The notes beneath the pieces were generated by a model, which was not told where the DNA came from, ran no database searches, and saw only the letters and a program-made list of their open reading frames with translations. A program made the translations under genes and the position numbers. Positions 10,356-20,072 of a stretch of DNA of 64,000 bases are shown here, piece by piece; the stretch's first letter is position 1; every line of letters begins with the position of its first letter. Source of the stretch: Chryseobacterium gleum (GTDB lineage Bacteria; Bacteroidota; Bacteroidia; Flavobacteriales; Flavobacteriaceae); assembly GCA_945881885.1 (NCBI GenBank), contig CAMCVI010000006.1:1-64000 (forward strand). The letters run 5' to 3'.

Positions 10356-11981
10356 ATGAAAAAAATATACTTTTTACTTATTTTAGGAGTAGTCAACTTG
10401 GGATTCGCCCAAATTGAAGATGCCTGGGTATATTTTAACAACAAACCAAGTGCTGCAACATTTTTAGCCAATCCTTTAACTATGCTCACCCAACGTGCTT
10501 TGGATAGAAGAACTGCCCAAAATATTTCTTTAGACGTTACAGATGTTCCTGTAGAACAAAGTTATATTACTCAAATTGCTGCAGCTTCTGGTATCACAGT
10601 TATGGCAAAATCAAGATGGATGAATGCGTTGCATATTCGAGGTACACAAATCAATATTCAAGCTTTAACTAGTTTAAGTTTTGTAAATCATGTCACTTTT
10701 GCCAATCATTCTTTGAATCCAGGTGGAAGAGTTTCTCAAAATAATAAAATTTCTTTAGTAAACAAACAATTTGAAACGCAAGTAATTTATAATTATGGCG
10801 GTTCCCAAAATCAAATTGAAATGCTTAACGGACACTTATTACACCAACAAAATTATACTGGACAAGGAAAAGTAATTGCCGTTTTAGATTCAGGATTTTT
10901 AGGTGTTAACACAGCACCACCATTTCAAAATTTAATTACAAACAATCAAATTTTAGGCGGATATAATTTTCCAGACCAAAATACTAATTATTTTTCCAGA
11001 CACAATCATGGTTCAAATGTGCTATCAACTATGGGTGCTTTTGCGGAAGGACAATTAGTAGGTACCGCTCCAAATGCCAAATATTATTTATTTATTACAG
11101 AAGATATTAATTCTGAAAATCCTGTTGAAGAATCCTATTGGGTGGAAGGAGCTGAATTAGCAGATTATTATGGCGCCGATGTAATTAATTCTTCTTTAGG
11201 TTATTTTGGTTACGACAATCCTAATTATTCTCATCAGTATGATGATATGATTGGAAATAAAACATTTTCTTCTCGTGGCGCCAACATGGCTTTCAATAAA
11301 GGAATTGTTGTTGTAATTAGTGCTGGTAACTCAGGTGCCACATCAGAACCACATATTGTTACGCCAGCAGATGCCATTGGTGCATTGACAATTGGTGCTG
11401 TAAATAGTGTAGAACAATACGCTACATTTAGTTCTATTGGTCCTTCCTATGACGGACGCGTAAAGCCAGATGTTTGTGCCAAAGGTTTAGGGACAACAGT
11501 TTGTTCACCTTCGGGGACAATATATAATTCAAGCGGCACTTCATTTTCTAGTCCAGTTATAGCAGGAATGGTAGCTACATTTTGGTCAGCAGTACCCAAT
11601 TTAACAGCGCAGCAAGTGGTTCAATTCATTAAACAATCATCAGATAATTATAGCAATCCAACCATACAGAAAGGATACGGAATTCCAGATTTTCAATTGG
11701 CTTTAACTGCGGCTTTAAATATGGAAATAATTGTGGATGAAGATTCAAATTATTTTACAGTATATCCAAACCCAACAGAAAATCTTATGTTTTTGCGTCT
11801 TGAAGATACTTCAGAAAAAGGAACAATTGAGATAATTAATACCTTGGGACAAAAAGTAGCTGAAAAAGAATTTGAAGGTGCTTATAACGCCTTTATAGAT
11901 TTAGAAAATTTACCAAAAGGTATTTACTATTACAGGTACTTATCTGCTAAAGAACATGTTGGTAAAATAATTAAGAAATAA
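10356..11981 (+). CDS. Subtilisin-like serine protease secreted by type IX secretion
   Basis: A 541-residue S8 peptidase. The signal peptide is residues 1-19 (ending GFAQ), and a propeptide-like region runs to about 140. The catalytic triad is visible: Asp178 in AVLDSG, His218 in RHNHGS and Ser396 in GTSFSSP. The last roughly 80 residues (from about 463) form a type IX secretion sorting domain, recognisable from VYPNPTEN, the IYYYR strand and the basic end IIKK. The protein is therefore predicted to cross the outer membrane and be released or anchored there. Its substrate is unknown. It has its own likely -7 box, and the next gene follows after 12 bases. Confidence 0.95.
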   Translation: MKKIYFLLILGVVNLGFAQIEDAWVYFNNKPSAATFLANPLTMLTQRALDRRTAQNISLDVTDVPVEQSYITQIAAASGITVMAKSRWMNALHIRGTQINIQALTSLSFVNHVTFANHSLNPGGRVSQNNKISLVNKQFETQVIYNYGGSQNQIEMLNGHLLHQQNYTGQGKVIAVLDSGFLGVNTAPPFQNLITNNQILGGYNFPDQNTNYFSRHNHGSNVLSTMGAFAEGQLVGTAPNAKYYLFITEDINSENPVEESYWVEGAELADYYGADVINSSLGYFGYDNPNYSHQYDDMIGNKTFSSRGANMAFNKGIVVVISAGNSGATSEPHIVTPADAIGALTIGAVNSVEQYATFSSIGPSYDGRVKPDVCAKGLGTTVCSPSGTIYNSSGTSFSSPVIAGMVATFWSAVPNLTAQQVVQFIKQSSDNYSNPTIQKGYGIPDFQLALTAALNMEIIVDEDSNYFTVYPNPTENLMFLRLEDTSEKGTIEIINTLGQKVAEKEFEGAYNAFIDLENLPKGIYYYRYLSAKEHVGKIIKK

Positions 11982-11993
11982 GAGTACAAATAA

Positions 11994-12938
11994 ATGAATA
12001 AAATCACACAATTATTTGGAATAAAATATCCAATTATTCAAGGAGGAATGATTTGGAATAGTGGTTATAAATTAGCCAGTGCTGTTAGTAATGCTGGAGG
12101 ATTAGGACTAATTGGTGCAGGCTCTATGTATCCTGAAATTTTGCGTGAACACATTCAAAAATGCAAAAAAGCAACCTCAAATCCATTTGGTGTAAATGTA
12201 CCAATGTTATATCCAAATATTGAGGAAATCATGCAAATTATTGTAGAAGAAGGTGTGAAAATTGTTTTCACTTCTGCAGGAAATCCCAAAACTTGGACTT
12301 CTTTTTTGAAGGAAAAAGGAATAACAGTTGTTCATGTGGTTAGTAGTTCAAAATTCGCATTAAAAGCTCAAGAAGCTGGCGTTGACGCAGTTGTTGCTGA
12401 AGGTTTTGAAGCAGGTGGACATAACGGAAGAGAAGAAACTACAACGCTTACTTTGATTCCTATGGTTAAAGAAAATATTTCAATTCCATTAATTGCAGCT
12501 GGTGGAATTGCTTCTGGAAAAGGCATGTTAGCCGCAATGGTTTTGGGTGCCGATGGCGTTCAGATGGGAAGTCGATTCGCTGCTTCTATAGAATCAAGTG
12601 CACATATTGACTTTAAAAAAACAATCTTAGAAACACAAGAAGGTGAAACACTGGTTACTTTAAAAGAATTAGCACCCGTTAGATTGATAAAAAATAAGTT
12701 TTTTAATGATGTTCAAGAAGCTTATGCCAATTGTGCTTCTGTAGAAGATTTAAAAACGTTATTAGGCAGAGCAAGAGCCAAACGTGGCATGTTTGAAGGC
12801 GATTTAGTTGAAGGTGAGCTAGAAATTGGACAAATTGCAGGTTTAATACATGAAATTCTTCCTGTTGAAACTATCATTTTTAATGTTATTTCAGAATTTA
12901 ATTCAGCAAAAATTAGTGTAAACGAAATTCAATTTTAA
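11994..12938 (+). CDS. FMN-dependent nitronate monooxygenase / FabK-like oxidoreductase
   Basis: A 314-residue TIM-barrel flavoprotein. The N-terminal pattern ITQLFGIKYPIIQGGM and the glycine-rich FMN-phosphate segments (GGLGLIGAG; AAGGIASGKG; GADGVQMGSRF) define the nitronate monooxygenase (2-nitropropane dioxygenase) superfamily. The active-site-like His lies in EAGGHNGRE. The same superfamily includes FabK, an enoyl-ACP reductase, and the two are hard to separate from sequence alone. The neighbours give no hint of fatty-acid synthesis, so the substrate is left open. It is probably cytoplasmic and in one unit with the small downstream gene. Confidence 0.88.
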   Translation: MNKITQLFGIKYPIIQGGMIWNSGYKLASAVSNAGGLGLIGAGSMYPEILREHIQKCKKATSNPFGVNVPMLYPNIEEIMQIIVEEGVKIVFTSAGNPKTWTSFLKEKGITVVHVVSSSKFALKAQEAGVDAVVAEGFEAGGHNGREETTTLTLIPMVKENISIPLIAAGGIASGKGMLAAMVLGADGVQMGSRFAASIESSAHIDFKKTILETQEGETLVTLKELAPVRLIKNKFFNDVQEAYANCASVEDLKTLLGRARAKRGMFEGDLVEGELEIGQIAGLIHEILPVETIIFNVISEFNSAKISVNEIQF

Positions 12939-12949
12939 TATAATAAAAA

Positions 12950-13360
12950 ATGAAAAAAATAATTCTTTTATTGTTTTTTGGTTTGTGTGCACCATTGGGA
13001 TTTTCTCAAACTTACCAATTCAAAACAGTTAATTATTCTGTTTCTCAAAAAAACGTAAAAGGAGAATGGTCTAAATGGTCTAAAACACAACCTACCGAAC
13101 TATTGATTAATTTGGATAGAGATAAACATCGATTTGTGGTATATTCTGAAATTATTCAGCTTTATAATATTTTAAAATATGAGGACAAAGTTGAAAATGA
13201 AACGGGGACTTCCAACAAATATTTTTGTGTTGATAATATTGGCATTGATACTGTTATAACTATTGTATCTCCAAAAAATGCTGGAAGCAGCAAGCAAATT
13301 TATATAGCAAATGACGAGATGATTATCGAATACGATTTAATTTATTTAGGCGAAAAATAA
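12950..13360 (+). CDS. Small secreted protein of unknown function
   Basis: I do not recognise this 136-residue protein. It has a Sec signal peptide (1-19, ending LGFSQ) and a beta-rich mature part of about 117 residues with one Cys. The mature domain looks soluble, with no membrane segments after the signal. It begins 11 bases after the FMN oxidoreductase and ends 6 bases before the pabB start, so it is translated from the same transcript as its neighbours. A periplasmic or cell-surface location is inferred. Confidence 0.75.
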   Translation: MKKIILLLFFGLCAPLGFSQTYQFKTVNYSVSQKNVKGEWSKWSKTQPTELLINLDRDKHRFVVYSEIIQLYNILKYEDKVENETGTSNKYFCVDNIGIDTVITIVSPKNAGSSKQIYIANDEMIIEYDLIYLGEK

Positions 13361-13366
13361 TAGCTC

Positions 13367-14665
13367 TTGCGAACAAATATTTCAAAACACATAACAAATA
13401 CAACTCTTTTTAAAGAGCAAATTTTACATTGGAGTCAACAATTTGAAGAAGTTATTGTTTTAGATAGTAATATCGAAAATAATGAAAACCAACTGTATAA
13501 ATCTTATGATTTAATAGTTGCTGTAGATGCATTTACTTCCATTCAAACTGATTACGAAAAAGCATTTGAAGATTTGTACCAATACCAATCCAAAGCAAAC
13601 GATTGGCTATTTGGTTATTTATCGTACGATTTAAAAAACGATATTGAAATGCTGAATTCAAAAAATCATGATGGTTTACATTTTCCTGATTTGTATTTTT
13701 TTCAACCTAAAAAAATCTTTTTATTGAAAGATAATAGGTTAGAAATTCAATATTTAAATATGTGCGATGATGAAATAGAGGCTGATTTTAAAGATATTTT
13801 TAATCAATCGAAAAGCAAAAATATAAAGTCAAAAGTTACGATCGAGCAGAGAATCTCTAAAGAAAATTATCTTAAAAAAACAGAAAAAATGTTAGCGCAC
13901 ATTCATCGTGGAGATATATATGAAGCTAATTTTTGTATGGAATTTTTTGCTGACAATGCGATAATTGAACCAGCAGAAATTTATGGAAAATTGAATAAAA
14001 TATCCGATTCGCCATTTGCAGTATTTTTTAAGAAAAATCAACATTATTTGCTTTCAGCCTCACCAGAAAGGTATTTAAAAAAAGAAAACGAAAAAGTGAT
14101 TTCTCAGCCAATAAAAGGAACCGCAAAACGAAATTCAAATGCAACAATAGACGAGCAAAATAAAATTGATCTTTTAAATAATCCAAAGGAGCGTTCAGAA
14201 AATATAATGATAGTTGATTTGGTTAGAAATGATTTATCTCAAACCGCTACAAAAGGCAGTGTACAAGTAGAAGAAATATGTGAAATTTATTCTTTTAAAC
14301 AAGTGCATCAAATGATTTCAACTGTAGTTTCGAATGTATCGCATACTACTTCACCAATTGAAATTTTAAGAACCACTTTTCCGATGGGAAGTATGACTGG
14401 CGCGCCGAAAATTTCAGCTATGAAAATTATTGAAGAGTTAGAAGAAACAAAACGCGGATTGTATAGCGGCGCTGTGGGCTATTTTACACCTTCAGGGAAT
14501 TTTGATTTTAATGTGGTTATTCGAAGTATTTTGTATAATTCGGAAAATCAATATTTAAGTTTCTCTGTTGGAAGTGCCATAACTGCTGAAGCCGTTCCAG
14601 CAAATGAATATGAAGAATGTTTATTAAAAGCCAAAGCAATGTTTGAGGTGCTTCAAGTTAATTAA
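13367..14665 (+). CDS. pabB: Aminodeoxychorismate synthase component I / anthranilate synthase-like (PabB)
   Basis: A chorismate-binding enzyme of 432 residues. It very probably makes 4-amino-4-deoxychorismate for folate synthesis. The C-terminal chorismate-binding domain carries KGTAKRN, ERSENIMIVDLVRNDL and the signature GSMTGAPKISAM. The gene lacks a fused glutamine amidotransferase, and no pabA is present in the window. The assignment to PabB rather than TrpE is an inference from its short N-terminus and from the presence of a pabC-like gene at 34228. The likely start is TTG at 13367, 6 bases after the preceding stop; no nearby in-frame ATG would keep the N-terminus. Confidence 0.88.
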   Translation: MRTNISKHITNTTLFKEQILHWSQQFEEVIVLDSNIENNENQLYKSYDLIVAVDAFTSIQTDYEKAFEDLYQYQSKANDWLFGYLSYDLKNDIEMLNSKNHDGLHFPDLYFFQPKKIFLLKDNRLEIQYLNMCDDEIEADFKDIFNQSKSKNIKSKVTIEQRISKENYLKKTEKMLAHIHRGDIYEANFCMEFFADNAIIEPAEIYGKLNKISDSPFAVFFKKNQHYLLSASPERYLKKENEKVISQPIKGTAKRNSNATIDEQNKIDLLNNPKERSENIMIVDLVRNDLSQTATKGSVQVEEICEIYSFKQVHQMISTVVSNVSHTTSPIEILRTTFPMGSMTGAPKISAMKIIEELEETKRGLYSGAVGYFTPSGNFDFNVVIRSILYNSENQYLSFSVGSAITAEAVPANEYEECLLKAKAMFEVLQVN

Positions 14666-14674
14666 TTATATTTG
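14642..14674 (+). promoter_or_regulatory. Predicted tilS promoter, adjoining the start codon
   Basis: TTTG at 14642-14645, a 21-base spacer, and TATATTTG at 14667-14674 form a near-ideal Bacteroidota promoter inside the end of pabB. The -7 box ends only 3 bases before ATG 14678, so the mRNA would begin at or very near the start codon. Confidence 0.65.
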
Positions 14675-14677
14675 TAC

Positions 14678-15997
14678 ATGTTTCAAAAGTTTAAAAACCA
14701 TATTGACACTAATTTTTCTTTCTTACAAGATAAAAAACTTCTTGTGGCGACTAGTGGGGGAATGGATAGTATGGTTTTGGTGCATTTATTTCAAAAATTA
14801 AAATTCAATATTACTTTGGCACATTGCAATTTTCAATTAAGAAATTCAGAAAGTGATTCAGATGAAAAATTTGTAAATAACTACGCTAAGCAGCATAATA
14901 TAGGTTGTTTTACCACAAAATTTGATACCATAAATTATTCTGAAGTACATAAATTATCTACACAAGTTGCTGCCAGAAATTTACGTTACAATTGGTTTAA
15001 CGAAATTTTAGTTCAAGAAAAATTCGATTATATTATTACTGCGCATCACGCAGATGATGTTGCAGAAACGTTTATGATCAATCTCTCTAGGGGAACAGGT
15101 TTAGAAGGTTTAACAGGAATTCCGTCGCAAAATGGAAATGTAATTCGACCAATGTTACCTTTTTCTCGTAAAGAAATTGAGAAGTATGCTTCAGAAAATA
15201 GTTTGCAATGGAGAGAAGATAGTAGTAATGCCTCGGATAAATATATAAGAAACAAAATCAGACATCATATTATTCCTGTTTTTAAGGAAATTAATGATTC
15301 ATTTTTGCAATCTTTTCAAAATACTTTAGATCATCTTAATCAGCAAAAATCTTTAGTTGATGATGCCGTTTTATTGGTGTATGAAAAAGTAGTTTTAGAA
15401 GAAAAAGAACAATTAAAAATAAATATTTCTGCTTTACTTCAATATAAAAACTACAAAGCTTATTTGTACCAATGGCTACATAATTATGGTTTTACTGCCT
15501 GGAATGATGTATATGATTTAGTACAATCGCAAACAGGAAAACGCATCGAATCTGAAAATTATATTTTATTAAAAAACAGAGATTATTTACTTCTTTCACA
15601 AAGAAAATCAACTGATTTTGAAACTATTGTTATTAATTCTGTAACTGAAAATACTAATTTTCCGTTAAATTTCAGTTTTTGTAACTTAAGTAACATTTCA
15701 AATCAAAACAAGAACATTATATTTGTAGAAGAATCGAAGTTACAATTTCCGTTAATCATAAGAAAATGGAATGAAGGCGATTTCTTTTATCCAGCAGGAA
15801 TGCAAGGTAAAAAGAAAGTAAGCAAGTATTTAAAAGATGAAAAATTTACTTTATTCCAAAAACAAGATGCTTTTATTTTAGAAAGCAATAATCAAATTGT
15901 TTGGATAATAGGGCATAGAGCTGACGAACGATTTAAACCAGAAAACACCAACCAAAATATAATACAAATAACCTATAATAATGAAAAAAATAGTTAG
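14678..15997 (+). CDS. tilS: tRNA(Ile)-lysidine synthase TilS
   Basis: Converts C34 of the CAU-anticodon tRNA-Ile to lysidine, so that it reads AUA instead of AUG. The 439 residues start with the N-type ATP pyrophosphatase P-loop ATSGGMDS (24-31). Typical elements follow: AHCNFQLR, the AHHADDVAETF metal/ATP motif, RGTGLEGLTGI, and the C-terminal TilS domain ending near IGHRADERF. ATG 14678 is chosen; a TTG two codons upstream overlaps the -7 box. Its last 17 bases overlap the dsbD start, which suggests coupled translation. Confidence 0.97.
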   Translation: MFQKFKNHIDTNFSFLQDKKLLVATSGGMDSMVLVHLFQKLKFNITLAHCNFQLRNSESDSDEKFVNNYAKQHNIGCFTTKFDTINYSEVHKLSTQVAARNLRYNWFNEILVQEKFDYIITAHHADDVAETFMINLSRGTGLEGLTGIPSQNGNVIRPMLPFSRKEIEKYASENSLQWREDSSNASDKYIRNKIRHHIIPVFKEINDSFLQSFQNTLDHLNQQKSLVDDAVLLVYEKVVLEEKEQLKINISALLQYKNYKAYLYQWLHNYGFTAWNDVYDLVQSQTGKRIESENYILLKNRDYLLLSQRKSTDFETIVINSVTENTNFPLNFSFCNLSNISNQNKNIIFVEESKLQFPLIIRKWNEGDFFYPAGMQGKKKVSKYLKDEKFTLFQKQDAFILESNNQIVWIIGHRADERFKPENTNQNIIQITYNNEKNS

Positions 15998-17996
15998 TTT
16001 ATTAGCCTTATTAGTTACCTTTTTAGGAACTGCACAAATTGTAGAACCAGTAAAATGGAGCTCAAGTGTTGTGAAAGTTTCTGATTTTGAATTAGATTTA
16101 ATTATCTCAGCAAGTATTGAAAATAATTGGCATTTGTATTCGCAGTTTACACCTGAAGGTGGTGCCTTACCATTGGTTTTTACATTTAAAAATCAAAAAG
16201 GAAACTACCAATTATTAGGAAAAACTAAAGAAGGAAAATATAAAAAATCGTTTAACGAAATATTTGAAATAGAAGAATATTACTTTCAAACTTCGGCAAA
16301 GTTTATACAACGAATTAAAATATTAAATCCAAAATTAAAAACAATCTCTCTTTTGGCAGATGGTCAAGCTTGTATAGATGGAAAATGTGTGCAAACTGAA
16401 GGAAATTTAGTTTTTAATTTACCAGAAATAAAGGCAACTGAAGCCATTTCAGATCTTGCTGTGGATTCAGTTTCAAAACCAACAGATTCGGTTGTAACAA
16501 CTGAAACGGATACCACAAAACAAACTATTGCACCTACAAAAGAAACAAATAATAATACTCCAAACAAAGAGGAAAAAAGTTTATGGACGATTTTCTTTTT
16601 AGCCTTTCTTGGTGGATTTGCAGCACTTTTAATGCCTTGTATTTTCCCAATGATTCCAATGACAGTAAGTTTTTTTACCAAACAAAGTAAAACTAAAGCG
16701 GCAGGAGTTAAAAATGCAATTATATATGGTTTGGCCATTATTGCTATTTATGTCTTGTTAGGGTCATTAATTACAGGAATTTTTGGCGCAGAAGCTTTAA
16801 ATGAATTGTCAACGAGCGTAACATTTAATTTAATTTTCTTTGCCTTATTAGTGGTTTTTGCATTATCATTTTTAGGTGCTTTCGAAATTGTTTTACCAAG
16901 TTCTTGGGCTACAAAAATTGATTCAAAGGCAGATAAAGGCGGAATAATTGGTATCTTTTTTATGGCATTGGCTTTAGCCGTAGTTTCTTTTTCTTGCACG
17001 GGTCCAATTGTGGGTACATTACTTGTAGAATCAGCATCAAAAGGTGGTTTAGCACCAATTATTGGAATGTTAGGGTTTTCGTTAGCCATTGCTTTGCCAT
17101 TTATGTTATTTGCAATGTTTCCAGGTTGGTTAAATGCAATGCCAAAATCGGGTGGTTGGCTAAATACGGTTAAGGTTTCTTTAGGATTTTTAGAATTGGC
17201 TTTTGCCTTTAAGTTTTTATCTAACGCCGATTTGGTTTTACAAAAACATTGGTTAGAACGAGAATTGTTTATTGCGATATGGATTGCTGTATTTGCTGCT
17301 TGGGCATTGTATTTATTTGGAAAATATATGTTGCCTCACGATTATGAAAAAGCAGATAAAATAGGAGTAGGGCGTTTGATGATGGCTATTATCGTTTCTA
17401 CTTTCACCTTTTATATGATTCCAGGATTATGGGGCGCACCATTAAAAATATTAAGCGGATTAACACCTCCAATGACTTATGCAGAAAGCACATCAGGATT
17501 TGGAAATGGTAGTTCTAGTTCAACTGAATTACCAGAACACGCACATTTAGGTCCACACGGAATTATAGCTTTTGAAGAATACGAATACGGTCTGGCTTAC
17601 GCGAAGCAAGTAGGCAAACCAGTTCTGTTAGATTTTACAGGTGACGCCTGCGCAAATTGCAGAAAAATGGAAGACAATGTTTGGTCTGATAAGTCGATAT
17701 TACCAATATTAAAAGAACAGGTAGTTTTGATTTCTTTATATTGTGACAGAAAAATTGAGTTACCGAAATCGCAACAATATCTTTCTAAAACCACAGGAAA
17801 ACAAGTGGTTACAATTGGAAACAAATGGACAGATTTACAAATTTCAAGATATAAAAGTAATTCGCAACCTTTATATGTTATTATTGATAATGAAGGCAAT
17901 GATTTAGAAGGTGTAACTCCAATGGCATTCAATACCAATATTGAAGAATATAAAAAATGGTTAGAAAACGGGATTGTATTGGCTAATAAGAAGTAA
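15981..17996 (+). CDS. dsbD: Thiol:disulfide interchange protein DsbD
   Basis: Carries electrons from cytoplasmic thioredoxin across the inner membrane to periplasmic disulfide reductases. The 671 residues have all three parts. A signal peptide (1-19) leads into an N-terminal periplasmic domain with a Cys pair (ACIDGKCVQTEG). A multi-span membrane domain from about 200 to 500 has its two Cys in PCIFPMIP and SCTGPIVG. The C-terminal thioredoxin domain has the active-site motif CANC in DACANCRKME. The start overlaps the end of tilS by 17 bases. Confidence 0.96.
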   Translation: MKKIVSLLALLVTFLGTAQIVEPVKWSSSVVKVSDFELDLIISASIENNWHLYSQFTPEGGALPLVFTFKNQKGNYQLLGKTKEGKYKKSFNEIFEIEEYYFQTSAKFIQRIKILNPKLKTISLLADGQACIDGKCVQTEGNLVFNLPEIKATEAISDLAVDSVSKPTDSVVTTETDTTKQTIAPTKETNNNTPNKEEKSLWTIFFLAFLGGFAALLMPCIFPMIPMTVSFFTKQSKTKAAGVKNAIIYGLAIIAIYVLLGSLITGIFGAEALNELSTSVTFNLIFFALLVVFALSFLGAFEIVLPSSWATKIDSKADKGGIIGIFFMALALAVVSFSCTGPIVGTLLVESASKGGLAPIIGMLGFSLAIALPFMLFAMFPGWLNAMPKSGGWLNTVKVSLGFLELAFAFKFLSNADLVLQKHWLERELFIAIWIAVFAAWALYLFGKYMLPHDYEKADKIGVGRLMMAIIVSTFTFYMIPGLWGAPLKILSGLTPPMTYAESTSGFGNGSSSSTELPEHAHLGPHGIIAFEEYEYGLAYAKQVGKPVLLDFTGDACANCRKMEDNVWSDKSILPILKEQVVLISLYCDRKIELPKSQQYLSKTTGKQVVTIGNKWTDLQISRYKSNSQPLYVIIDNEGNDLEGVTPMAFNTNIEEYKKWLENGIVLANKK

Positions 17997-18068
17997 ATTA
18001 GTTCTAAAATATTTATAAAATCTGTATGAAATTTTTTTATACAGATTTTTTTATTTCAAAAACTTTTC

Positions 18069-18076
18069 TAAATTTG
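18069..18076 (+). promoter_or_regulatory. Predicted -7 box for comM
   Basis: TAAATTTG stands 33 bases before ATG 18110. There is no clear TTG at -33. It supports the internal start over the in-frame codon at 18026. Confidence 0.4.
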
Positions 18077-18109
18077 TATTTTTATAAGCCAATTTTAAAA
18101 GTATACGCC

Positions 18110-19645
18110 ATGTTAGTAAAAGTCTTCGGAAGCGCCGTTTTCGGTGTTGATGCCACCACCATTACTGTTGAAGTAAATATCGATAAAGGAATAGGATACC
18201 ATTTAGTAGGTTTACCTGATTCCGCTATTAAAGAAAGCAGTTATCGTATTGCTGCCGCTCTAAAAAACAACAATTATAACCTTCCCGGAAAAAAAATCAC
18301 CATAAATATGGCGCCTGCCGATTTAAGGAAAGAAGGTTCTGCCTATGATTTAACTTTAGCTGTTGGAATTTTAGCTGCTTCTGGACAAATTAATGCTGAA
18401 GAAGTTGGAAAATACATCATTATGGGCGAAATGTCTTTAGATGGTGGTTTGCAACCTATACGCGGAGCATTATCCATAGCCATTAAAGCTAAAGAAGAAG
18501 GTTTTACAGGAATTATTTTACCCAATCAAAATGTAAAAGAAGCCGCTATAGTTGAAGGATTAGAAGTGTATGGCGTAGATAATGTGTTGCAAGTCATTAA
18601 TTTTTTTGAAGGCAAAGAAACTTTAATTCCGACAGTTATTGATACAAAAGAAGAATTTTCCAAAAACCTTGAATTTCCAGAATTCGATTTTGCAGATGTC
18701 AAAGGTCAGGAATCCATAAAAAGATGTATGGAAATTGCAGCAGCTGGCGGACATAATATTATATTAATTGGACCTCCAGGCGCTGGTAAAACCATGTTAG
18801 CCAAACGTTTACCAAGTATTTTACCACCTATGAGTATGCAAGAAGCATTAGAAACTACCAAAATTCACTCGGTTACTGGAAGAATAAAAGATGCAGGATT
18901 ATTAACACAACGTCCTTTTCGTGCGCCACATCATACGGCAAGTTCAGTAAGTTTGGTGGGTGGAGGAAGTTATCCGCAACCAGGAGAAATTTCCTTAGCG
19001 CATAACGGCGTTTTATTTTTAGATGAATTGCCTGAGTTTAAACGTGAAGTTTTAGAAGTCATGCGCCAACCTTTGGAAGATAGAGAAGTAACAATTGCTC
19101 GAGCAAAATTTACGATAACTTATCCTTCTTCATTTATGTTAGTAGCCAGTATGAATCCAAGTCCGAGTGGTTTTTTTAACGATTCGAAAAATTCAAATGG
19201 CGCTTCACAAATGGAAATGCAACGCTATTTAAGTAAAATTTCAGGACCTCTTTTGGACAGAATTGACATTCATATTGAAGTAACGCCCGTACCATTTGAG
19301 AAATTATCGGAAACTCGCAAAGCAGAAAGTAGTGTTGAAATTAGAAAAAGGGTTACTATGGCTAGAAATGTTCAGACAAAACGTTTCGAAAATTGTGATC
19401 ACATTCATTATAATGCACAAATGAGTAGTAAATTAATTCGTGAATATTGTGCTTTGGATGAAGTTTCTTTGCAGTTATTAAAAACTGCCATGGAAAGATT
19501 GAATTTGTCGGCACGTGCTTACGATAGAATTTTAAAAGTTTCCCGAACGATTGCCGATTTAGAAAATTCAGAGAATGTGTATTCACATCATATTGCAGAA
19601 GCTATTCAGTACAGAAGTTTAGATAGAGAAGGCTGGTTGGGTTAA
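18110..19645 (+). CDS. comM: YifB/ComM family Mg-chelatase-like AAA+ ATPase
   Basis: A 511-residue AAA+ ATPase of the ComM/YifB family. In other bacteria ComM is a hexameric helicase that drives branch migration during natural transformation. Domains in order: an N-terminal Lon-protease-like fold (start MLVKVFGSAVFGVDA), a Mg-chelatase AAA core with Walker A GPPGAGKTMLAKRL and Walker B GVLFLDELPEF, and a C-terminal Mg-chelatase lid ending EAIQYRSLDREGWLG. The frame is open to 18026, but family proteins begin at the MLVKV segment and a -7 box lies between. Its stop codon overlaps that of the convergent SET gene by 4 bases, with no terminator between them. Confidence 0.95.
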   Translation: MLVKVFGSAVFGVDATTITVEVNIDKGIGYHLVGLPDSAIKESSYRIAAALKNNNYNLPGKKITINMAPADLRKEGSAYDLTLAVGILAASGQINAEEVGKYIIMGEMSLDGGLQPIRGALSIAIKAKEEGFTGIILPNQNVKEAAIVEGLEVYGVDNVLQVINFFEGKETLIPTVIDTKEEFSKNLEFPEFDFADVKGQESIKRCMEIAAAGGHNIILIGPPGAGKTMLAKRLPSILPPMSMQEALETTKIHSVTGRIKDAGLLTQRPFRAPHHTASSVSLVGGGSYPQPGEISLAHNGVLFLDELPEFKREVLEVMRQPLEDREVTIARAKFTITYPSSFMLVASMNPSPSGFFNDSKNSNGASQMEMQRYLSKISGPLLDRIDIHIEVTPVPFEKLSETRKAESSVEIRKRVTMARNVQTKRFENCDHIHYNAQMSSKLIREYCALDEVSLQLLKTAMERLNLSARAYDRILKVSRTIADLENSENVYSHHIAEAIQYRSLDREGWLG

Positions 19646-20055
19646 CCATGTTTTTTCCAATATTTTTGACCATAACTACAAAAAATTTCTTCATTAGATT
19701 TGATGGTTTTTGTTGCAATTAAACAAACGTTGTTAGATTCATCTAATGCGATTTTCGAATTATTTTTATACTTAGATTTTATAAAACCATTGGAATCATT
19801 AGCGTATTTAGCAAAACAATCTACAGTATTTGAGTCTAAAATTGTGCCATCAAGTAAATTAATAAAATACTTGTCATTGTTAAGTAATACTATAGAAGCA
19901 GCTTCATTGTTTGTTAGTATTCTACCTTTAAAAACTGAAATTATTTCTTCCTTATAGATTTCTATTGCTGTAAATAATCCATTTCCAGAATTTTCAATTT
20001 GAGATTTTTGGATGTATAAATAATCTTCTTCTTTTGCATCAATGGTATTGTCCAT
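19642..20055 (-). CDS. SET-domain protein
   Basis: A 137-residue protein that is essentially one SET domain. Residues 15-40 contain the SET-I-like start (IENSGNGLFTA...EEIISVFKG). The C-terminal half has the cofactor/substrate pocket pattern YANDSNGF...NNSKI...TIKSNEEIFCSYGQKYW. SET proteins are mostly S-adenosylmethionine-dependent protein-lysine methyltransferases; bacterial free-standing SET proteins are little studied. The classic NHS/D motif is altered here to NDS, so activity is uncertain. It lies 17 bases downstream of the Exo/GIY-YIG gene on the same strand, and its stop overlaps that of convergent comM. Confidence 0.85.
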   Translation of the reverse strand: MDNTIDAKEEDYLYIQKSQIENSGNGLFTAIEIYKEEIISVFKGRILTNNEAASIVLLNNDKYFINLLDGTILDSNTVDCFAKYANDSNGFIKSKYKNNSKIALDESNNVCLIATKTIKSNEEIFCSYGQKYWKKHG

Positions 20056-20072
20056 AGTATTTAAAATAAAAA

